DNA of 64,000 bases from Flavobacterium sp. 270 (GCF_004368785.1 NZ_SODM01000003.1:124001-188000), one strand, 5' to 3'. Shown: positions 36,345-45,022, counted from the first letter of the stretch. The notes: generated by a model not told the origin, from the letters alone. Program-made: numbers and translations.

Positions 36345-37400
36345 ATGAAAAATATAAAAATTGTTTCGTTAGCAGCATGTATGGCATGGATGTTATCCTT
36401 AATGCTTTTTAGTTCATGCTCCAATGATGAAAGTACGGCAGTTAGTTCTGGTCCGCCAACGATAGAATCAGTATCACCTTCCGGATATAATTTAGACGGA
36501 ACCATGAAACCATTAACGCCGGTTACATTAGTAGATCCAAAAAACTATTATGTAATTCACGGAAAAGGATTTCTGAGTACAACCAAAGTTTACTTTAATG
36601 ACTTTGATACTTACTTTAAGCCTGTTTTTGTAACAGATACCGATATTGTAATTTTAGTAGATGAAGATACACCGTACGCAAATGCATCAAACAAATTAAA
36701 AGTTGTAACAAAAAACGGTACAGCAGAGTTTGATTTAACAGTTGCGCCGCCAGTACCAACATTCAGCAGTTATAATCTTATCAATGCTGTAGAAGGCGAT
36801 CAGGTAATTATAAAAGGTAAATACTTCTTAAACCCAATCGTTACTTTGGCAAAAACAGCAACACAACCAGCTGTTCCGGTTACAGTAATCTCTTCAACAT
36901 TAGAGCAGATCGTAGTAAAAATACCTGCAAATGCAAACATGAGAAACCTTGCTGTAACCAATATATCAGGAACTGCAACTTCTCTGGAAGCTATCGGAAC
37001 TGCATTGTACGACGATAAATTGTACGGCATGCAATGGGGTGGCCCGTGGGCAGGAAAAGGAGTTAATTTTGATTTTGGAGGAGATGCTTATCAAGGTGAT
37101 AAATCATGGCAATGGGTTTTCAGCGCTTGGGACGGTGGAAACTGGGGCTTTGATTTTGATATGGCACCATATAAAGCACTTAGAGTTGCTGTAAAAGGAG
37201 CAAAAAATGGTCAGGTTAACTTTAGTGTAAACGGAGGAGCAAATTATGTTATTCCAGTTACTACAACATGGGTTTACATGGAAATTCCATTAAGCGCATT
37301 AGGAAATCCGGCAAGAGTTACAATGCTTACATTCCAGGAATCTAATAACGACGGCGGTAATACCGTATTGTTTGATGATTTAGGATTTGTATTAAAATAA
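36345..37400 (+). CDS. TIG/IPT-domain surface glycan-binding lipoprotein
   Basis: This 351-residue protein has a lipobox (MLFSSC, then SNDES). Two IPT/TIG-like Ig domains follow at about residues 35-130 and 130-215 (PPTIESVSPSGYNL; FSSYNLINAVEGDQVIIKGKYF). The C-terminal domain, about 140 residues, is rich in Trp (GGPWAGKGVNFDFGG...SWQWVFSAWDGGNWGF) and ends FDDLGFVLK, resembling a carbohydrate-binding beta-sandwich. Position after susD matches the surface glycan-binding proteins of other loci, which hold the polymer for the enzymes. A hairpin terminator follows. Confidence 0.82.
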   Translation: MKNIKIVSLAACMAWMLSLMLFSSCSNDESTAVSSGPPTIESVSPSGYNLDGTMKPLTPVTLVDPKNYYVIHGKGFLSTTKVYFNDFDTYFKPVFVTDTDIVILVDEDTPYANASNKLKVVTKNGTAEFDLTVAPPVPTFSSYNLINAVEGDQVIIKGKYFLNPIVTLAKTATQPAVPVTVISSTLEQIVVKIPANANMRNLAVTNISGTATSLEAIGTALYDDKLYGMQWGGPWAGKGVNFDFGGDAYQGDKSWQWVFSAWDGGNWGFDFDMAPYKALRVAVKGAKNGQVNFSVNGGANYVIPVTTTWVYMEIPLSALGNPARVTMLTFQESNNDGGNTVLFDDLGFVLK

Positions 37401-37427
37401 AACACATGGTTAATTTGAGTTAGTTTT

Positions 37428-37467
37428 AGATATTCCCTAATTGAAAAATTAGGGAATATCTTTTTAT
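37428..37467 (+). terminator. Hairpin terminator/attenuator between binding proteins and GH27
   Basis: AGATATTCCCTAATT pairs perfectly with AATTAGGGAATATCT around a 4-base GAAA loop, followed by TTTTTAT. It stands 31 bases before the GH27 ATG and would reduce read-through from susCD into the enzyme genes. Confidence 0.75.
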
Positions 37468-37491
37468 AGTATATTTTAAAAGCAAATAAGA

Positions 37492-38724
37492 ATGAAAAAA
37501 ATAATTTTAGCGTTCGCATTAAGCATTTCAAGTTTAGGTTTCAGTCAGGGAAATACGCACACACAAGTTGCAGGAAAATTTGAAGGTCTAGCCATGACGC
37601 CGCCAATGGGCTGGAATTCTTGGAATACTTTCGGAACAAGTATCGACGAAAAATTAGTAAAAGAAACAGCAGACATAATGGTTTCGTCCGGATTAGAAGC
37701 TGCTGGCTATAATTATATAGTATTAGATGATGGATGGATGACCAAAGAACGTGATGTAAATGGAGATTTAGTGCCAGATCCGGTTAAATTTCCTAGCGGA
37801 ATGAAAGCGCTAATAGATTATGTACACAGCAAAGGTTTAAAATTCGGATTATACAATTGTGCGGGAACTCAAACCTGTGCCGGATATCCGGGAACCCGCG
37901 GTTACGAATATCAAGATGCGCGTTTTTATGCCAAATTAGGAATTGATTTCTTAAAATACGATTGGTGTAATACACAAGGAATTACAGCCAAAGAAGCTTA
38001 CACAACTATGAGCAATGCACTTAAAACTGCCGGAAGACCTATTGTTTTCAGCCTTTGCGAATGGGGTGATAATCAGCCGTGGGAGTGGGGAAAACCAGTT
38101 GGAAATTTGTGGAGAATTTCGGGAGATATCTATCCATGTTTTGACTGTGAATTTAAACATCCGGAAAACTGGTCGTCTTGGGGATTTATGAAAATCGTAG
38201 AAATGAGAAAAGACATTCGTAAATATTCTGGCCCGGATCATTGGAATGATTTTGATATGATGGAAGTGGGTAACGAAATGAACGATACCGAAGATAAATC
38301 ACATTTCTCTATGTGGTGCATGATGGCGTCACCTTTATTTACAGGAAACGATTACAGAAAAATGTCTAAAGAAACATTGGCGATTTTAACCAATAAAGAA
38401 TTAATTGCCGTAAACCAAGACAAATTGGGAGTTCAGGGTTTTAAACATTCCGCTGTAGACGGTCTTGAAGTTTGGGTAAAACCACTTTCAGACGGAAGCT
38501 GGGCAGTAACATTCTTAAATAGAAGTGATGTCGCAAAAAAGATTAACTTCGACTGGAAGAAAAATACAATTAAAGACGCTGATTTTGGCTACGAAGCCGA
38601 TTTTAATAAAACAGTTTTTAAATTAAAAGACCTTTGGAAAAATAAGGATGCAGGAACAACCAAAAAGAATTTTGTTGCCGATCTTGCTTCTCACGATGTT
38701 ATTACGTTAAAATTAAATCCTTAA
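37492..38724 (+). CDS. GH27 alpha-galactosidase
   Basis: This 410-residue exported enzyme has a signal peptide ending near LGFSQG. GH27 motifs are clear: TPPMGWNSWNTFG, YIVLDDGWM, the nucleophile Asp in FLKYDWCN and the acid/base Asp in DHWNDFDMMEVG. It removes alpha-1,6-galactosyl side groups from galactomannan or galactoglucomannan, exposing the backbone to mannanases. A C-terminal beta-sandwich domain is typical of the family. It lies after the surface glycan-binding gene and before the GH5 endoglucanase gene with a 12-base gap. Confidence 0.95.
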   Translation: MKKIILAFALSISSLGFSQGNTHTQVAGKFEGLAMTPPMGWNSWNTFGTSIDEKLVKETADIMVSSGLEAAGYNYIVLDDGWMTKERDVNGDLVPDPVKFPSGMKALIDYVHSKGLKFGLYNCAGTQTCAGYPGTRGYEYQDARFYAKLGIDFLKYDWCNTQGITAKEAYTTMSNALKTAGRPIVFSLCEWGDNQPWEWGKPVGNLWRISGDIYPCFDCEFKHPENWSSWGFMKIVEMRKDIRKYSGPDHWNDFDMMEVGNEMNDTEDKSHFSMWCMMASPLFTGNDYRKMSKETLAILTNKELIAVNQDKLGVQGFKHSAVDGLEVWVKPLSDGSWAVTFLNRSDVAKKINFDWKKNTIKDADFGYEADFNKTVFKLKDLWKNKDAGTTKKNFVADLASHDVITLKLNP

Positions 38725-38736
38725 AACTTAATTTAT

Positions 38737-39699
38737 ATGAAGTTAAAAACTAAAATTTTTACCATTTCATTAGTAATGTTGTTTTGTGTTTCAAAAGCGC
38801 AATTTGTCAAAGAACACGGTCAGCTTAGTGTAAAAGGAACACAGCTCGTTGATAAAAACGATAATCCAATTGTGCTTCGCGGAATGAGTTTTGGATGGCA
38901 CAGCATGTGGCCTCGATTTTATAACGAAAAAGCCGTCAGCTGGTTAAAAAAAGATTTTAATTGCAATGTTGTTCGTGCCGCAATGGGAATCGAGCTTGGA
39001 GAAGACTCCTATATAAAGAACCCGCAATTTGCTAAAGAAAAAGTAGAAGCTGTAGTAAACGGGGCTATAAAATCAGATATTTATGTGATTATAGATTGGC
39101 ACAGCCACAATGTAAACCTAAAAGAGGCCAAAGGTTTTTTTGAAGAAATGTCTAAAAAGTATGCCAAATACCCCAATATAATATATGAAGTATTTAATGA
39201 ACCTGATTACGAAACCTGGTGGGAAGTTAAATCGTATGCCGAAGAAGTAATCCGCGTAATACGAGAAAATGACCCAAACAATATTATTTTAGTCGGTAGT
39301 CCGCATTGGGATCAGGATGTAGATCTTCCCGCAGCAGATCCTATTATAGACGATAATAATATAATGTACACCATGCACTTTTACGCCGCGACGCACGGAA
39401 AAGAATTACGAGACAAAACAGATGCAGCAATAAAAAGCGGTCTTCCGATTTTTGTTTCAGAATCTGCAGGCATGGAAGCGTCTGGCGATGGACCTTTAAA
39501 CGTAAAAGCCTGGCAAGAATATATCGATTGGATGGAATCTCGAAAATTAAGCTGGATTACATGGTCCGTTTCAGATAAAGACGAAACTTGTTCCATATTA
39601 AAAAAGACGGCTAAATCTGAAGGAAAATGGAAAGACGAAGATTTAAAAGAATCAGGAATTAAAGTCCGTGAATTTTTAAGAAAGTACAATAAAGAATAA
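38737..39699 (+). CDS. GH5_2-like endo-beta-1,4-glucanase
   Basis: This 320-residue exported enzyme starts with a signal peptide ending near CVSKAQ. It has the beginning GQLSVKGTQLVDKNDNPIVL and RGMSFGWH seen in GH5 subfamily 2 cellulases. The acid/base Glu lies in IYEVFNEPDYETW and the nucleophile Glu in IFVSESAGM. It should cut beta-1,4-glucosyl bonds, and in this locus could attack glucose-containing stretches of glucomannan, complementing the mannanases. It ends the plus-strand operon and is followed by a strong terminator. Confidence 0.88.
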   Translation: MKLKTKIFTISLVMLFCVSKAQFVKEHGQLSVKGTQLVDKNDNPIVLRGMSFGWHSMWPRFYNEKAVSWLKKDFNCNVVRAAMGIELGEDSYIKNPQFAKEKVEAVVNGAIKSDIYVIIDWHSHNVNLKEAKGFFEEMSKKYAKYPNIIYEVFNEPDYETWWEVKSYAEEVIRVIRENDPNNIILVGSPHWDQDVDLPAADPIIDDNNIMYTMHFYAATHGKELRDKTDAAIKSGLPIFVSESAGMEASGDGPLNVKAWQEYIDWMESRKLSWITWSVSDKDETCSILKKTAKSEGKWKDEDLKESGIKVREFLRKYNKE

Positions 39700-39723
39700 T
39701 TAGACCGTTTTATTCTAAAGATA

Positions 39724-39758
39724 AAATCCTGTTCAATTTTTTGAACAGGATTTTTTTT
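39724..39758 (+). terminator. Terminator of the susCD-GH27-GH5 operon
   Basis: AAATCCTGTTCAA pairs with TTGAACAGGATTT around a TTTT loop and is followed by a run of T. Confidence 0.88.
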
Positions 39759-39918
39759 GTCTTCATATCCATTACTAAAGATGAAAATTTCAAATCCTGA
39801 TGAGGTATTTCATAATAAATTATAAATACATTTTTTGTAGGAATTATACTTGCGCCTTGGGTTTATGTTTTTTATGTAAAAATTAAATCTGTTTTTGTGT
39901 TTAATTTTTTAAAATAAA

Positions 39919-39953
39919 ATACACCCCTAATTTTTTTAGGGGTGTATGTTTTT
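39919..39953 (+). terminator. Orphan terminator-like hairpin
   Basis: ATACACCCCTAA and TTAGGGGTGTAT form a perfect 12-base stem with a 5-base T loop, then GTTTTTT. No gene ends just before it on the plus strand. Confidence 0.6.
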
Positions 39954-40027
39954 TAATGATGTTTTTAGTTTAAATTTTAATCTTTTTTGTTCTTATTTTT
40001 TCGTTAAACCCTATTTTAATCGTTTAA

Positions 40028-40044
40028 AATGGTAAAATACCATT
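40028..40044. promoter_or_regulatory. Palindrome AATGGTA-AAA-TACCATT upstream of porin gene
   Basis: Perfect 7-base arms with a 3-base spacer lie about 265 bases before the porin ATG. It has the shape of an operator, but no regulator can be named. Confidence 0.35.
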
Positions 40045-40307
40045 ATTAAATTTTTAAAAATGAAACCGTATAAATATCAAATAACGATTATTGGTAAATA
40101 AATTTTTGTAATCCATAATTCTCGCTATAAAACATCAAAAAAGTAGATTTCGATTGTTCTACTCATACAAAAGTTAATAAATTCGCTAATGAAAATGAAG
40201 AGGTAAAAGGGGTGAATTTGAGGTTTTAGAAAATGACTATACTATTAAATAGATATATAAACGATTAACTAACCAGAATCAATTAATAACTAAAAACCAA
40301 TTAAAAC

Positions 40308-41363
40308 ATGAAAAAAGTATTACACGTATTAGCCGCGATGTTAACGAGTTCTTTTGCATTTGCTCAAGATGATACTGAAGCCACTACGCCGCCAGCAACC
40401 ACCTTTTCTGGTTCTGCCGATGCATATTATAAATATGATTTTTCAAAACAACAAAATGGATTAACGAGCTTCACCAACTCACAAGATTCATTTGAATTAG
40501 GAATGGCATCTATTCAAGCAGGGCACTCGTTCGGAAAAGCAGCTGTGTTTGTAGATTTAGGTTTCGGAACCAGAGCAGAAGAATTTTCATATAATGAAGA
40601 AAATACAAAATTTTTAATTAAACAATTATACTTTACATACAATCTAACAGATAAATTTAAAGTAGTATTTGGTAGTTTCGGAACTCATATCGGGTACGAA
40701 GTACTAGATGCAATCGGAAACAAAAACTACAGTATGTCTTATGCATTCTCTTACGGACCGTTCTTTAATACGGGAGTAAAAGCGCAATATACATCTGGAA
40801 AATTTACAGCGATGTTTGGTATAACCAACCCAACAGACTTTAAATCAGCAATGGATGCAGGTTCTAAACAAAAAACATACATCGGTCAAGTAGGATATAT
40901 AGGAGAAAAAGGAAGTGCTTATTTGAATTTCACATCAGGAAGTTCTAACTCAGCATCAACTGAAAACAAAACTCAAATTGATTTTGTTGCCTCTCAAGCT
41001 ATTAGTGATAGTTTTTCATTAGGATTTAATGCAACTTATGCTAAAACCAAAGATGATTTTGACAGCGCTCTTGACGGAGATTGGTTTTCTGTAGTAGGAT
41101 ATGCAAACTATGCATTTACTCCAACAGTAAGCTTAGCCTACAGAATGGAATATTTTGATGGTAAAGATGCTCTAAATGTAGGTACATTAAGCGGTTCTAG
41201 CGTATTTGCTAACACAGCTTCGTTAAACTACAAAGTTGGGAAACTAACTATAATTCCTGAATTAAGATACGATGCAGCTTCAGAAGATATCTTTTTAGAT
41301 AAAGATGTAATGCCAACTGGCGGAAGCTTCTACGCTCTACTTGCTACAACATACTCTTTCTAG
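40308..41363 (+). CDS. OmpL-like outer-membrane porin (bbp2 type)
   Basis: This 351-residue protein has a signal peptide (to about SFAFAQ), a short Thr/Pro-rich linker (TEATTPPATTF) and then alternating amphipathic strands to a C-terminal aromatic residue (YALLATTYSF). The pattern FSGSADAYYKYDF near the start and repeated TAMFGI/AYLNFTSG strands fit the putative OmpL-like beta-barrel porin-2 family of Bacteroidota. Substrate is unknown. It is transcribed alone and followed by a G-U-containing terminator. Confidence 0.82.
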   Translation: MKKVLHVLAAMLTSSFAFAQDDTEATTPPATTFSGSADAYYKYDFSKQQNGLTSFTNSQDSFELGMASIQAGHSFGKAAVFVDLGFGTRAEEFSYNEENTKFLIKQLYFTYNLTDKFKVVFGSFGTHIGYEVLDAIGNKNYSMSYAFSYGPFFNTGVKAQYTSGKFTAMFGITNPTDFKSAMDAGSKQKTYIGQVGYIGEKGSAYLNFTSGSSNSASTENKTQIDFVASQAISDSFSLGFNATYAKTKDDFDSALDGDWFSVVGYANYAFTPTVSLAYRMEYFDGKDALNVGTLSGSSVFANTASLNYKVGKLTIIPELRYDAASEDIFLDKDVMPTGGSFYALLATTYSF

Positions 41364-41396
41364 AGATAAAGATTGATATTTTTTTTTTTTTTTTGG

Positions 41397-41435
41397 AGCT
41401 GTCGAAACACATTAATGTTTTGGCAGCTTTTTTAT
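41397..41435 (+). terminator. Terminator after the porin gene
   Basis: AGCTGTCGAAACA pairs with TGTTTTGGCAGCT, including G-U pairs, and is followed by TTTTTTA. A T homopolymer precedes it. Confidence 0.7.
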
Positions 41436-41543
41436 TTGTTTAAAAAGAATGAAAATATCGTGTTACGGTTTATTTATATTTTAAGTATATTTTTACTGTA
41501 TTAAAAGTATATCGCATATTTCGTCTCCCACAATTAAACGTCC

Positions 41544-41650
41544 AGTTTGTCATTTCGACGGAGGAGAAATCACACTAGGGATTCCGCAAAAAAAGCGCCA
41601 AGCTTTATAGAGTTACGAGTGTGATTTCTCCTCCGTCGAAATGACAAACT
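41544..41650. repeat. GTCAT...ATGAC intergenic hairpin, copy 3
   Basis: Arms at 41544-41576 and 41618-41650 are perfect 33-base reverse complements. The left arm begins AGTTTGTCATTTCGACGGAG; the loop is 41 bases. Confidence 0.88.
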
Positions 41651-41712
41651 TTGAGAAAAAACTTCGCGTAAACTTTGATAAAGATTGTAGATATAATAAG
41701 TGCAATATATCT

Positions 41713-41827
41713 ACAATCTTGTCATCCTGAGGAACGAAGGATCTCCACAAGAAACTCCGTAAAGTAAATTTCCAATCTTTGTAGAATCACTTGCGGAGAT
41801 CCTTCGTTCCTCAGGATGAAAGATTGT
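41713..41827. repeat. GTCAT...ATGA intergenic hairpin, copy 4
   Basis: Arms at 41713-41750 and 41791-41827 pair over about 37 bases with a couple of mismatches. The left arm contains GTCATCCTGAGGAACGAAGG, sharing GAGGAACGAAG with the copies at 14718 and 23076. Confidence 0.85.
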
Positions 41828-41885
41828 GGGAGTAGAGTGTTATGATCATGATTAATAACTCAAAACTCATAACTTATAACTTTCA

Positions 41886-41948
41886 CAAAGGATAAAAAAA
41901 AATGGACATTTCTATATTTTAGAAATGTCCATTTTTTTTTATCCTTTG
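41886..41948. terminator. Bidirectional terminator next to the amidase gene
   Basis: CAAAGGAT, an A run and ATGGACATTTCT are mirrored by AGAAATGTCCAT, a T run and ATCCTTTG. It abuts the stop of the minus-strand amidase gene; T runs are present in both directions. Confidence 0.8.
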
Positions 41949-41953
41949 AAACA

Positions 41954-42859
41954 CTATTGTACTTGTTTCTTATAAATAGAATAAATAGTATCTATTGTTT
42001 TTCTGTCTAAAGTTGCAGTTGCATCTGTTTGAATATAGTGCAATTTAAAAGCCTGAATGGCTGCAGAAAGATTCTTAGTATTATAACCAATAATTCTTAA
42101 AGCAGGCTCAATTTTAAAATCAAACGGAGCTTCTTCTAAAACAGCGTCAGGCCAGATGCCAAAACCTTTTTCAGCCAAAGTTTTCCACGGAAACAAAGCA
42201 CTCGGATCTTGTTTTCTGCCAGGTGCAATATCAGCATGACCCAATATATTTTGGGTCGGAATATTATAGTCCTTTTTTAATTTTGTTAGAAGAGCAACCA
42301 AACTGCTAATTTGAGCTTCTGTAAAAGGTTTAAAACCGTTATTGTCAAGTTCAATACCAATTGAAGTCGAATTCAAATCAGTTGTTTTTCCCCAAGAAGA
42401 ATTCCCGGCATGCCAAGCTCTTAGGTAATCATTCAGCATCTGAACTACTTTTCCATTTTCAGAAATAACATAATGAGCGCTAACCTGAGTTCTGGTTTTA
42501 GTAAAAGTATTAATAGTCTGCTGAATAGAATCCTGAGCAGTATGATGAATAATTATAAAACTAGGTTTTCTTAAATTAAAATTTACTGTCCCAATCCATT
42601 CCGTATTGATTCCATTTAATAGAGAAGTAGAGCCCGTTTTTGATAAAGAATCTTTTACAATACCCAATTGCAATGCGTAAGAAGTATCAATAATAACAGG
42701 ACTTACAGCAGGAATTGTTTGAGCTTCTTTGTTTGTAATCTGGTTTTCTAAAGTTTTAAGCTGTTGATCGTAAGCTTTTTCAGTAGTTTTGTAAGGGTTG
42801 GTTGAGCAAGAAGTTATAATAATTGCTAAAATCAGATAACAAAAAAGTTTCTTTGCCAT
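41954..42859 (-). CDS. N-acetylmuramoyl-L-alanine amidase lipoprotein (AmiD-like)
   Basis: This 301-residue enzyme has a lipobox ending IITSC (Cys18). The Amidase_2 domain starts near residue 100 with the zinc ligand in FIIIHHTAQDS; SIGIELDNNG follows, and GHADIAPGRKQDPSALFPW carries further zinc and catalytic residues. The tail has a peptidoglycan-binding-like helical region (LRIIGYNTKNLSAAIQAFKLHY). It cleaves the bond between MurNAc and L-Ala and probably works in recycling or remodelling at the outer membrane. It is last of an apparent operon after rimO and a glycine-rich protein gene. Confidence 0.92.
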   Translation of the reverse strand: MAKKLFCYLILAIIITSCSTNPYKTTEKAYDQQLKTLENQITNKEAQTIPAVSPVIIDTSYALQLGIVKDSLSKTGSTSLLNGINTEWIGTVNFNLRKPSFIIIHHTAQDSIQQTINTFTKTRTQVSAHYVISENGKVVQMLNDYLRAWHAGNSSWGKTTDLNSTSIGIELDNNGFKPFTEAQISSLVALLTKLKKDYNIPTQNILGHADIAPGRKQDPSALFPWKTLAEKGFGIWPDAVLEEAPFDFKIEPALRIIGYNTKNLSAAIQAFKLHYIQTDATATLDRKTIDTIYSIYKKQVQ

Positions 42860-42894
42860 GGTTTCATTATAATTTAAGATGAAGTTACTAAACG

Positions 42895-43452
42895 TTATTC
42901 TTCAACTTTTGGTGTATTTGTTTCTTCTTTTTTATCTTCTTCTGAATCTTTTTTCTTTTTCTTATCTTTTTTAGGCTTTTTAATCTCTTTAAAATTAGCC
43001 ATAAAAGCCGTGTATTTTTCTATTTGATCCGGATTCAAAAAAGCAGTAATTTTTTTTGTAGTACTTTCACGAAGCGCTTTCATTTGCTCCATTTTTTGAT
43101 CTTGACTGCTGCTTTCGTTTTTCAAAAGAATACCTTGTTCTTTCATGCTGTCAGCAATTACATTAGTAATAGCAATAGCCTGTAGATCGTCAAGATTAAC
43201 TTCTGGTTTCATTTGATCAACAATTTTTGCAGCTGTTTCTTCAGCAGGAATTTCTTTAGGTTTGCTGGGTGTTCCTTGATTTCCCTGCATCATGCTTCTA
43301 TCCATACCCATTCCGCCGCCTCTTCCGTAACCTCCGCCACCGTAACCTCCACTGCCATAACCATTATTATATCCGCCGCCGTATTGAGCAGAAGCAGAAT
43401 TAATACCTAATAAGGCGAAAACTAAAAGAAATAAAAATGAAATAGATTTCAT
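42895..43452 (-). CDS. Exported glycine-rich protein with charged C-terminus
   Basis: This 185-residue protein has a signal peptide (to NSASAQ), a Gly/Tyr-rich repeat at residues 24-50 (YGGGYNNGYGSGGYGGGG), then a helical region (about 75-145) and a Lys/Glu-rich tail (KKPKKDKKKKKDSEEDKKEE). The helical part, with LNPDQIEKYTAF, is faintly like Spy/LTXXQ periplasmic proteins, though I would not assign it. It lies between rimO and the amidase gene with short gaps of 35-40 bases. No known function. Confidence 0.7.
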   Translation of the reverse strand: MKSISFLFLLVFALLGINSASAQYGGGYNNGYGSGGYGGGGYGRGGGMGMDRSMMQGNQGTPSKPKEIPAEETAAKIVDQMKPEVNLDDLQAIAITNVIADSMKEQGILLKNESSSQDQKMEQMKALRESTTKKITAFLNPDQIEKYTAFMANFKEIKKPKKDKKKKKDSEEDKKEETNTPKVEE

Positions 43453-43492
43453 AAAAGTATTTATTAAAAATTAGCAATTGTTTGCTGTAAAT

Positions 43493-44806
43493 TTAAGCAG
43501 GTTCTCCGTATAAATCAAATTCTGTTGCCTCAATTATCTTGATATTAACAAATTCACCTGTTTTTACGTAATGTTTAGAAGCGTCAATTAAAACTTCGTT
43601 ATCAACATCTGGACTATCAAACTCCGTTCTTCCCACAAAATGAGCTCCTTCTTTTCTGTCAATAATACATTTGAAAGTTTTTCCAACTTTTTCCTGATTC
43701 ATGTCCCAGGAAATTTGCGACTGCAATTCCATGATTTCATTCGCTCTAGCTTGTTTTACATCGTCTGGAACATCATCTTCAAGCAAGTAAGCATGCGTGT
43801 TTTCTTCATGAGAATAAGCAAAACAACCCATTCTGTCAAACTTCATTTCCTGAACAAAATCTTTAAGAATTTCAAAATCTTCCTGCGTTTCACCAGGATA
43901 ACCTACAATTAAAGTTGTTCTAATAGCCATTCCCGGAACGGCTGCACGGAAATCTTTTAATAATTGAGTCGTCTTAGCCTGAGTTGTACCACGACGCATA
44001 GATTTTAAAATAGAATCAGAAATATGTTGTAACGGAATATCAATATAATTACAAATTTTTGGTTCGCGTTTCATTAATTCCAAAACATCCATAGGGAAAC
44101 CAGTAGGGTAAGCATAATGCAAACGAATCCATTCAATACCTTCTACTTTTGCCAATTCTTCAAGAAGTTCAGCAAGATTTCTCTTTTTATAAATGTCAAG
44201 TCCGTAGTAAGTTAAGTCTTGTGCAATTAAAATCAATTCTTTAACGCCATTTTTAGCGAGACCCTGAGCTTCTTTTACTAATTTTTCAATTGGCTGCGAA
44301 ACGTGAGATCCACGCATTAAAGGAATTGCGCAAAAACTACAAGGTCTGTCGCAGCCTTCGGCAATTTTTAAGTAAGCATAATTTTTTGGAGTCGTAGTCA
44401 AACGTTCTCCTAATAATTCATGTTTATAGTCAGCTCCTAAAGCTTTCAATAATAAAGGCAATTCTGTTGTACCAAAATATTGATCTACATTCGGAATTTC
44501 TTTTTCTAAGTCTGGTCTGTAACGTTCCGATAAACATCCTGTTACAAAAACCTTGTCAACAAGTCCTTTGTCTTTTTTGTCAGCATATTCCAAAATCATG
44601 TTTACCGATTCTGCTTTTGCATTATCAATAAAACCACAAGTGTTAATTACAATAATGTTTCCTTCTCTTTCTGCAGGAGCCTCATGTTCAACTTCTTTTC
44701 CGTTTGCACGAAGTTGTCCCATCAGCACTTCACTATCATATACATTCTTTGAACACCCAAGAGTGATTACGTTAATTTTGTTCTTTTTTAAAGACTTGGT
44801 TCTCAT
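43493..44806 (-). CDS. rimO: Ribosomal protein S12 methylthiotransferase RimO
   Basis: This 437-residue enzyme has an N-terminal MTTase domain (NVITLGCSKNVYDSEVLMGQL) with three cluster cysteines, a radical SAM domain with CDRPCSFCAIPLMRGSHVS (CX3CX2C) and a C-terminal TRAM domain ending at LYGEPA. It methylthiolates the conserved aspartate of S12. RimO is favoured over MiaB by length and the SHVSQP and IDIPLQHISDSIL blocks. It is the first gene of the apparent operon with the glycine-rich protein and amidase genes, a pairing with no obvious functional link. Confidence 0.95.
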   Translation of the reverse strand: MRTKSLKKNKINVITLGCSKNVYDSEVLMGQLRANGKEVEHEAPAEREGNIIVINTCGFIDNAKAESVNMILEYADKKDKGLVDKVFVTGCLSERYRPDLEKEIPNVDQYFGTTELPLLLKALGADYKHELLGERLTTTPKNYAYLKIAEGCDRPCSFCAIPLMRGSHVSQPIEKLVKEAQGLAKNGVKELILIAQDLTYYGLDIYKKRNLAELLEELAKVEGIEWIRLHYAYPTGFPMDVLELMKREPKICNYIDIPLQHISDSILKSMRRGTTQAKTTQLLKDFRAAVPGMAIRTTLIVGYPGETQEDFEILKDFVQEMKFDRMGCFAYSHEENTHAYLLEDDVPDDVKQARANEIMELQSQISWDMNQEKVGKTFKCIIDRKEGAHFVGRTEFDSPDVDNEVLIDASKHYVKTGEFVNIKIIEATEFDLYGEPA

Positions 44807-44889
44807 ACTTTTATAAATTGGAGTGCAAAATTACACTTTTTTATTCAAACAGCGCTTGTTTCCCTTTCTTTTAGATGTTTTTTATGAAG

Positions 44890-44965
44890 CTAATCCTGCT
44901 GTCCGCTATATCTTTTTCCTGCTAAAGGAGCAGGAAAAAGGATGCCGCTTCCATCAGGGCTAAAA
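44890..44965. repeat. Intergenic hairpin element
   Basis: CTTTTTCCTGCT (44912-44923) and AGCAGGAAAAAG (44929-44940) form a perfect 12-base hairpin. The flanks CCGCTATATC and GGATGCCGCTTCCATC recall a palindromic repeat I have seen recurring in Flavobacterial intergenic DNA; this is from memory, not a search. Confidence 0.6.
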
Positions 44966-44996
44966 AAAAATCCGCCAAGTAAAAAAACTTGACGGA
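44962..44996 (-). terminator. Terminator of the OmpP1/FadL-like gene
   Basis: On the minus strand CCGTCAAGT pairs with ACTTGGCGG (one G-U) and is followed by a run of nine T. Confidence 0.8.
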
Positions 44997-45022
44997 AATT
45001 ATTCAATCTATTTATTCCTTAA

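Larger units (their letters stand above)
39759..40307. other. Gene-free region before the porin gene
   Basis: About 550 AT-rich bases with no open frame I would support. It holds an isolated terminator-like hairpin at 39919-39947, a perfect palindrome at 40028-40044 and then about 260 bases without recognisable structure up to the porin ATG. A small RNA ending at the hairpin is possible but unproven. Confidence 0.6.

Noticed and set aside
41378..41394. T homopolymer after the porin gene as a slippage or regulatory site
   Set aside because: It lies outside any gene and just before a terminator; a simple tract with possible sequencing-length error.
41544..41827. Terminal inverted repeats of an insertion sequence
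   Set aside because: The arms enclose only 40 or so bases and no transposase frame is present, so these are hairpin elements.
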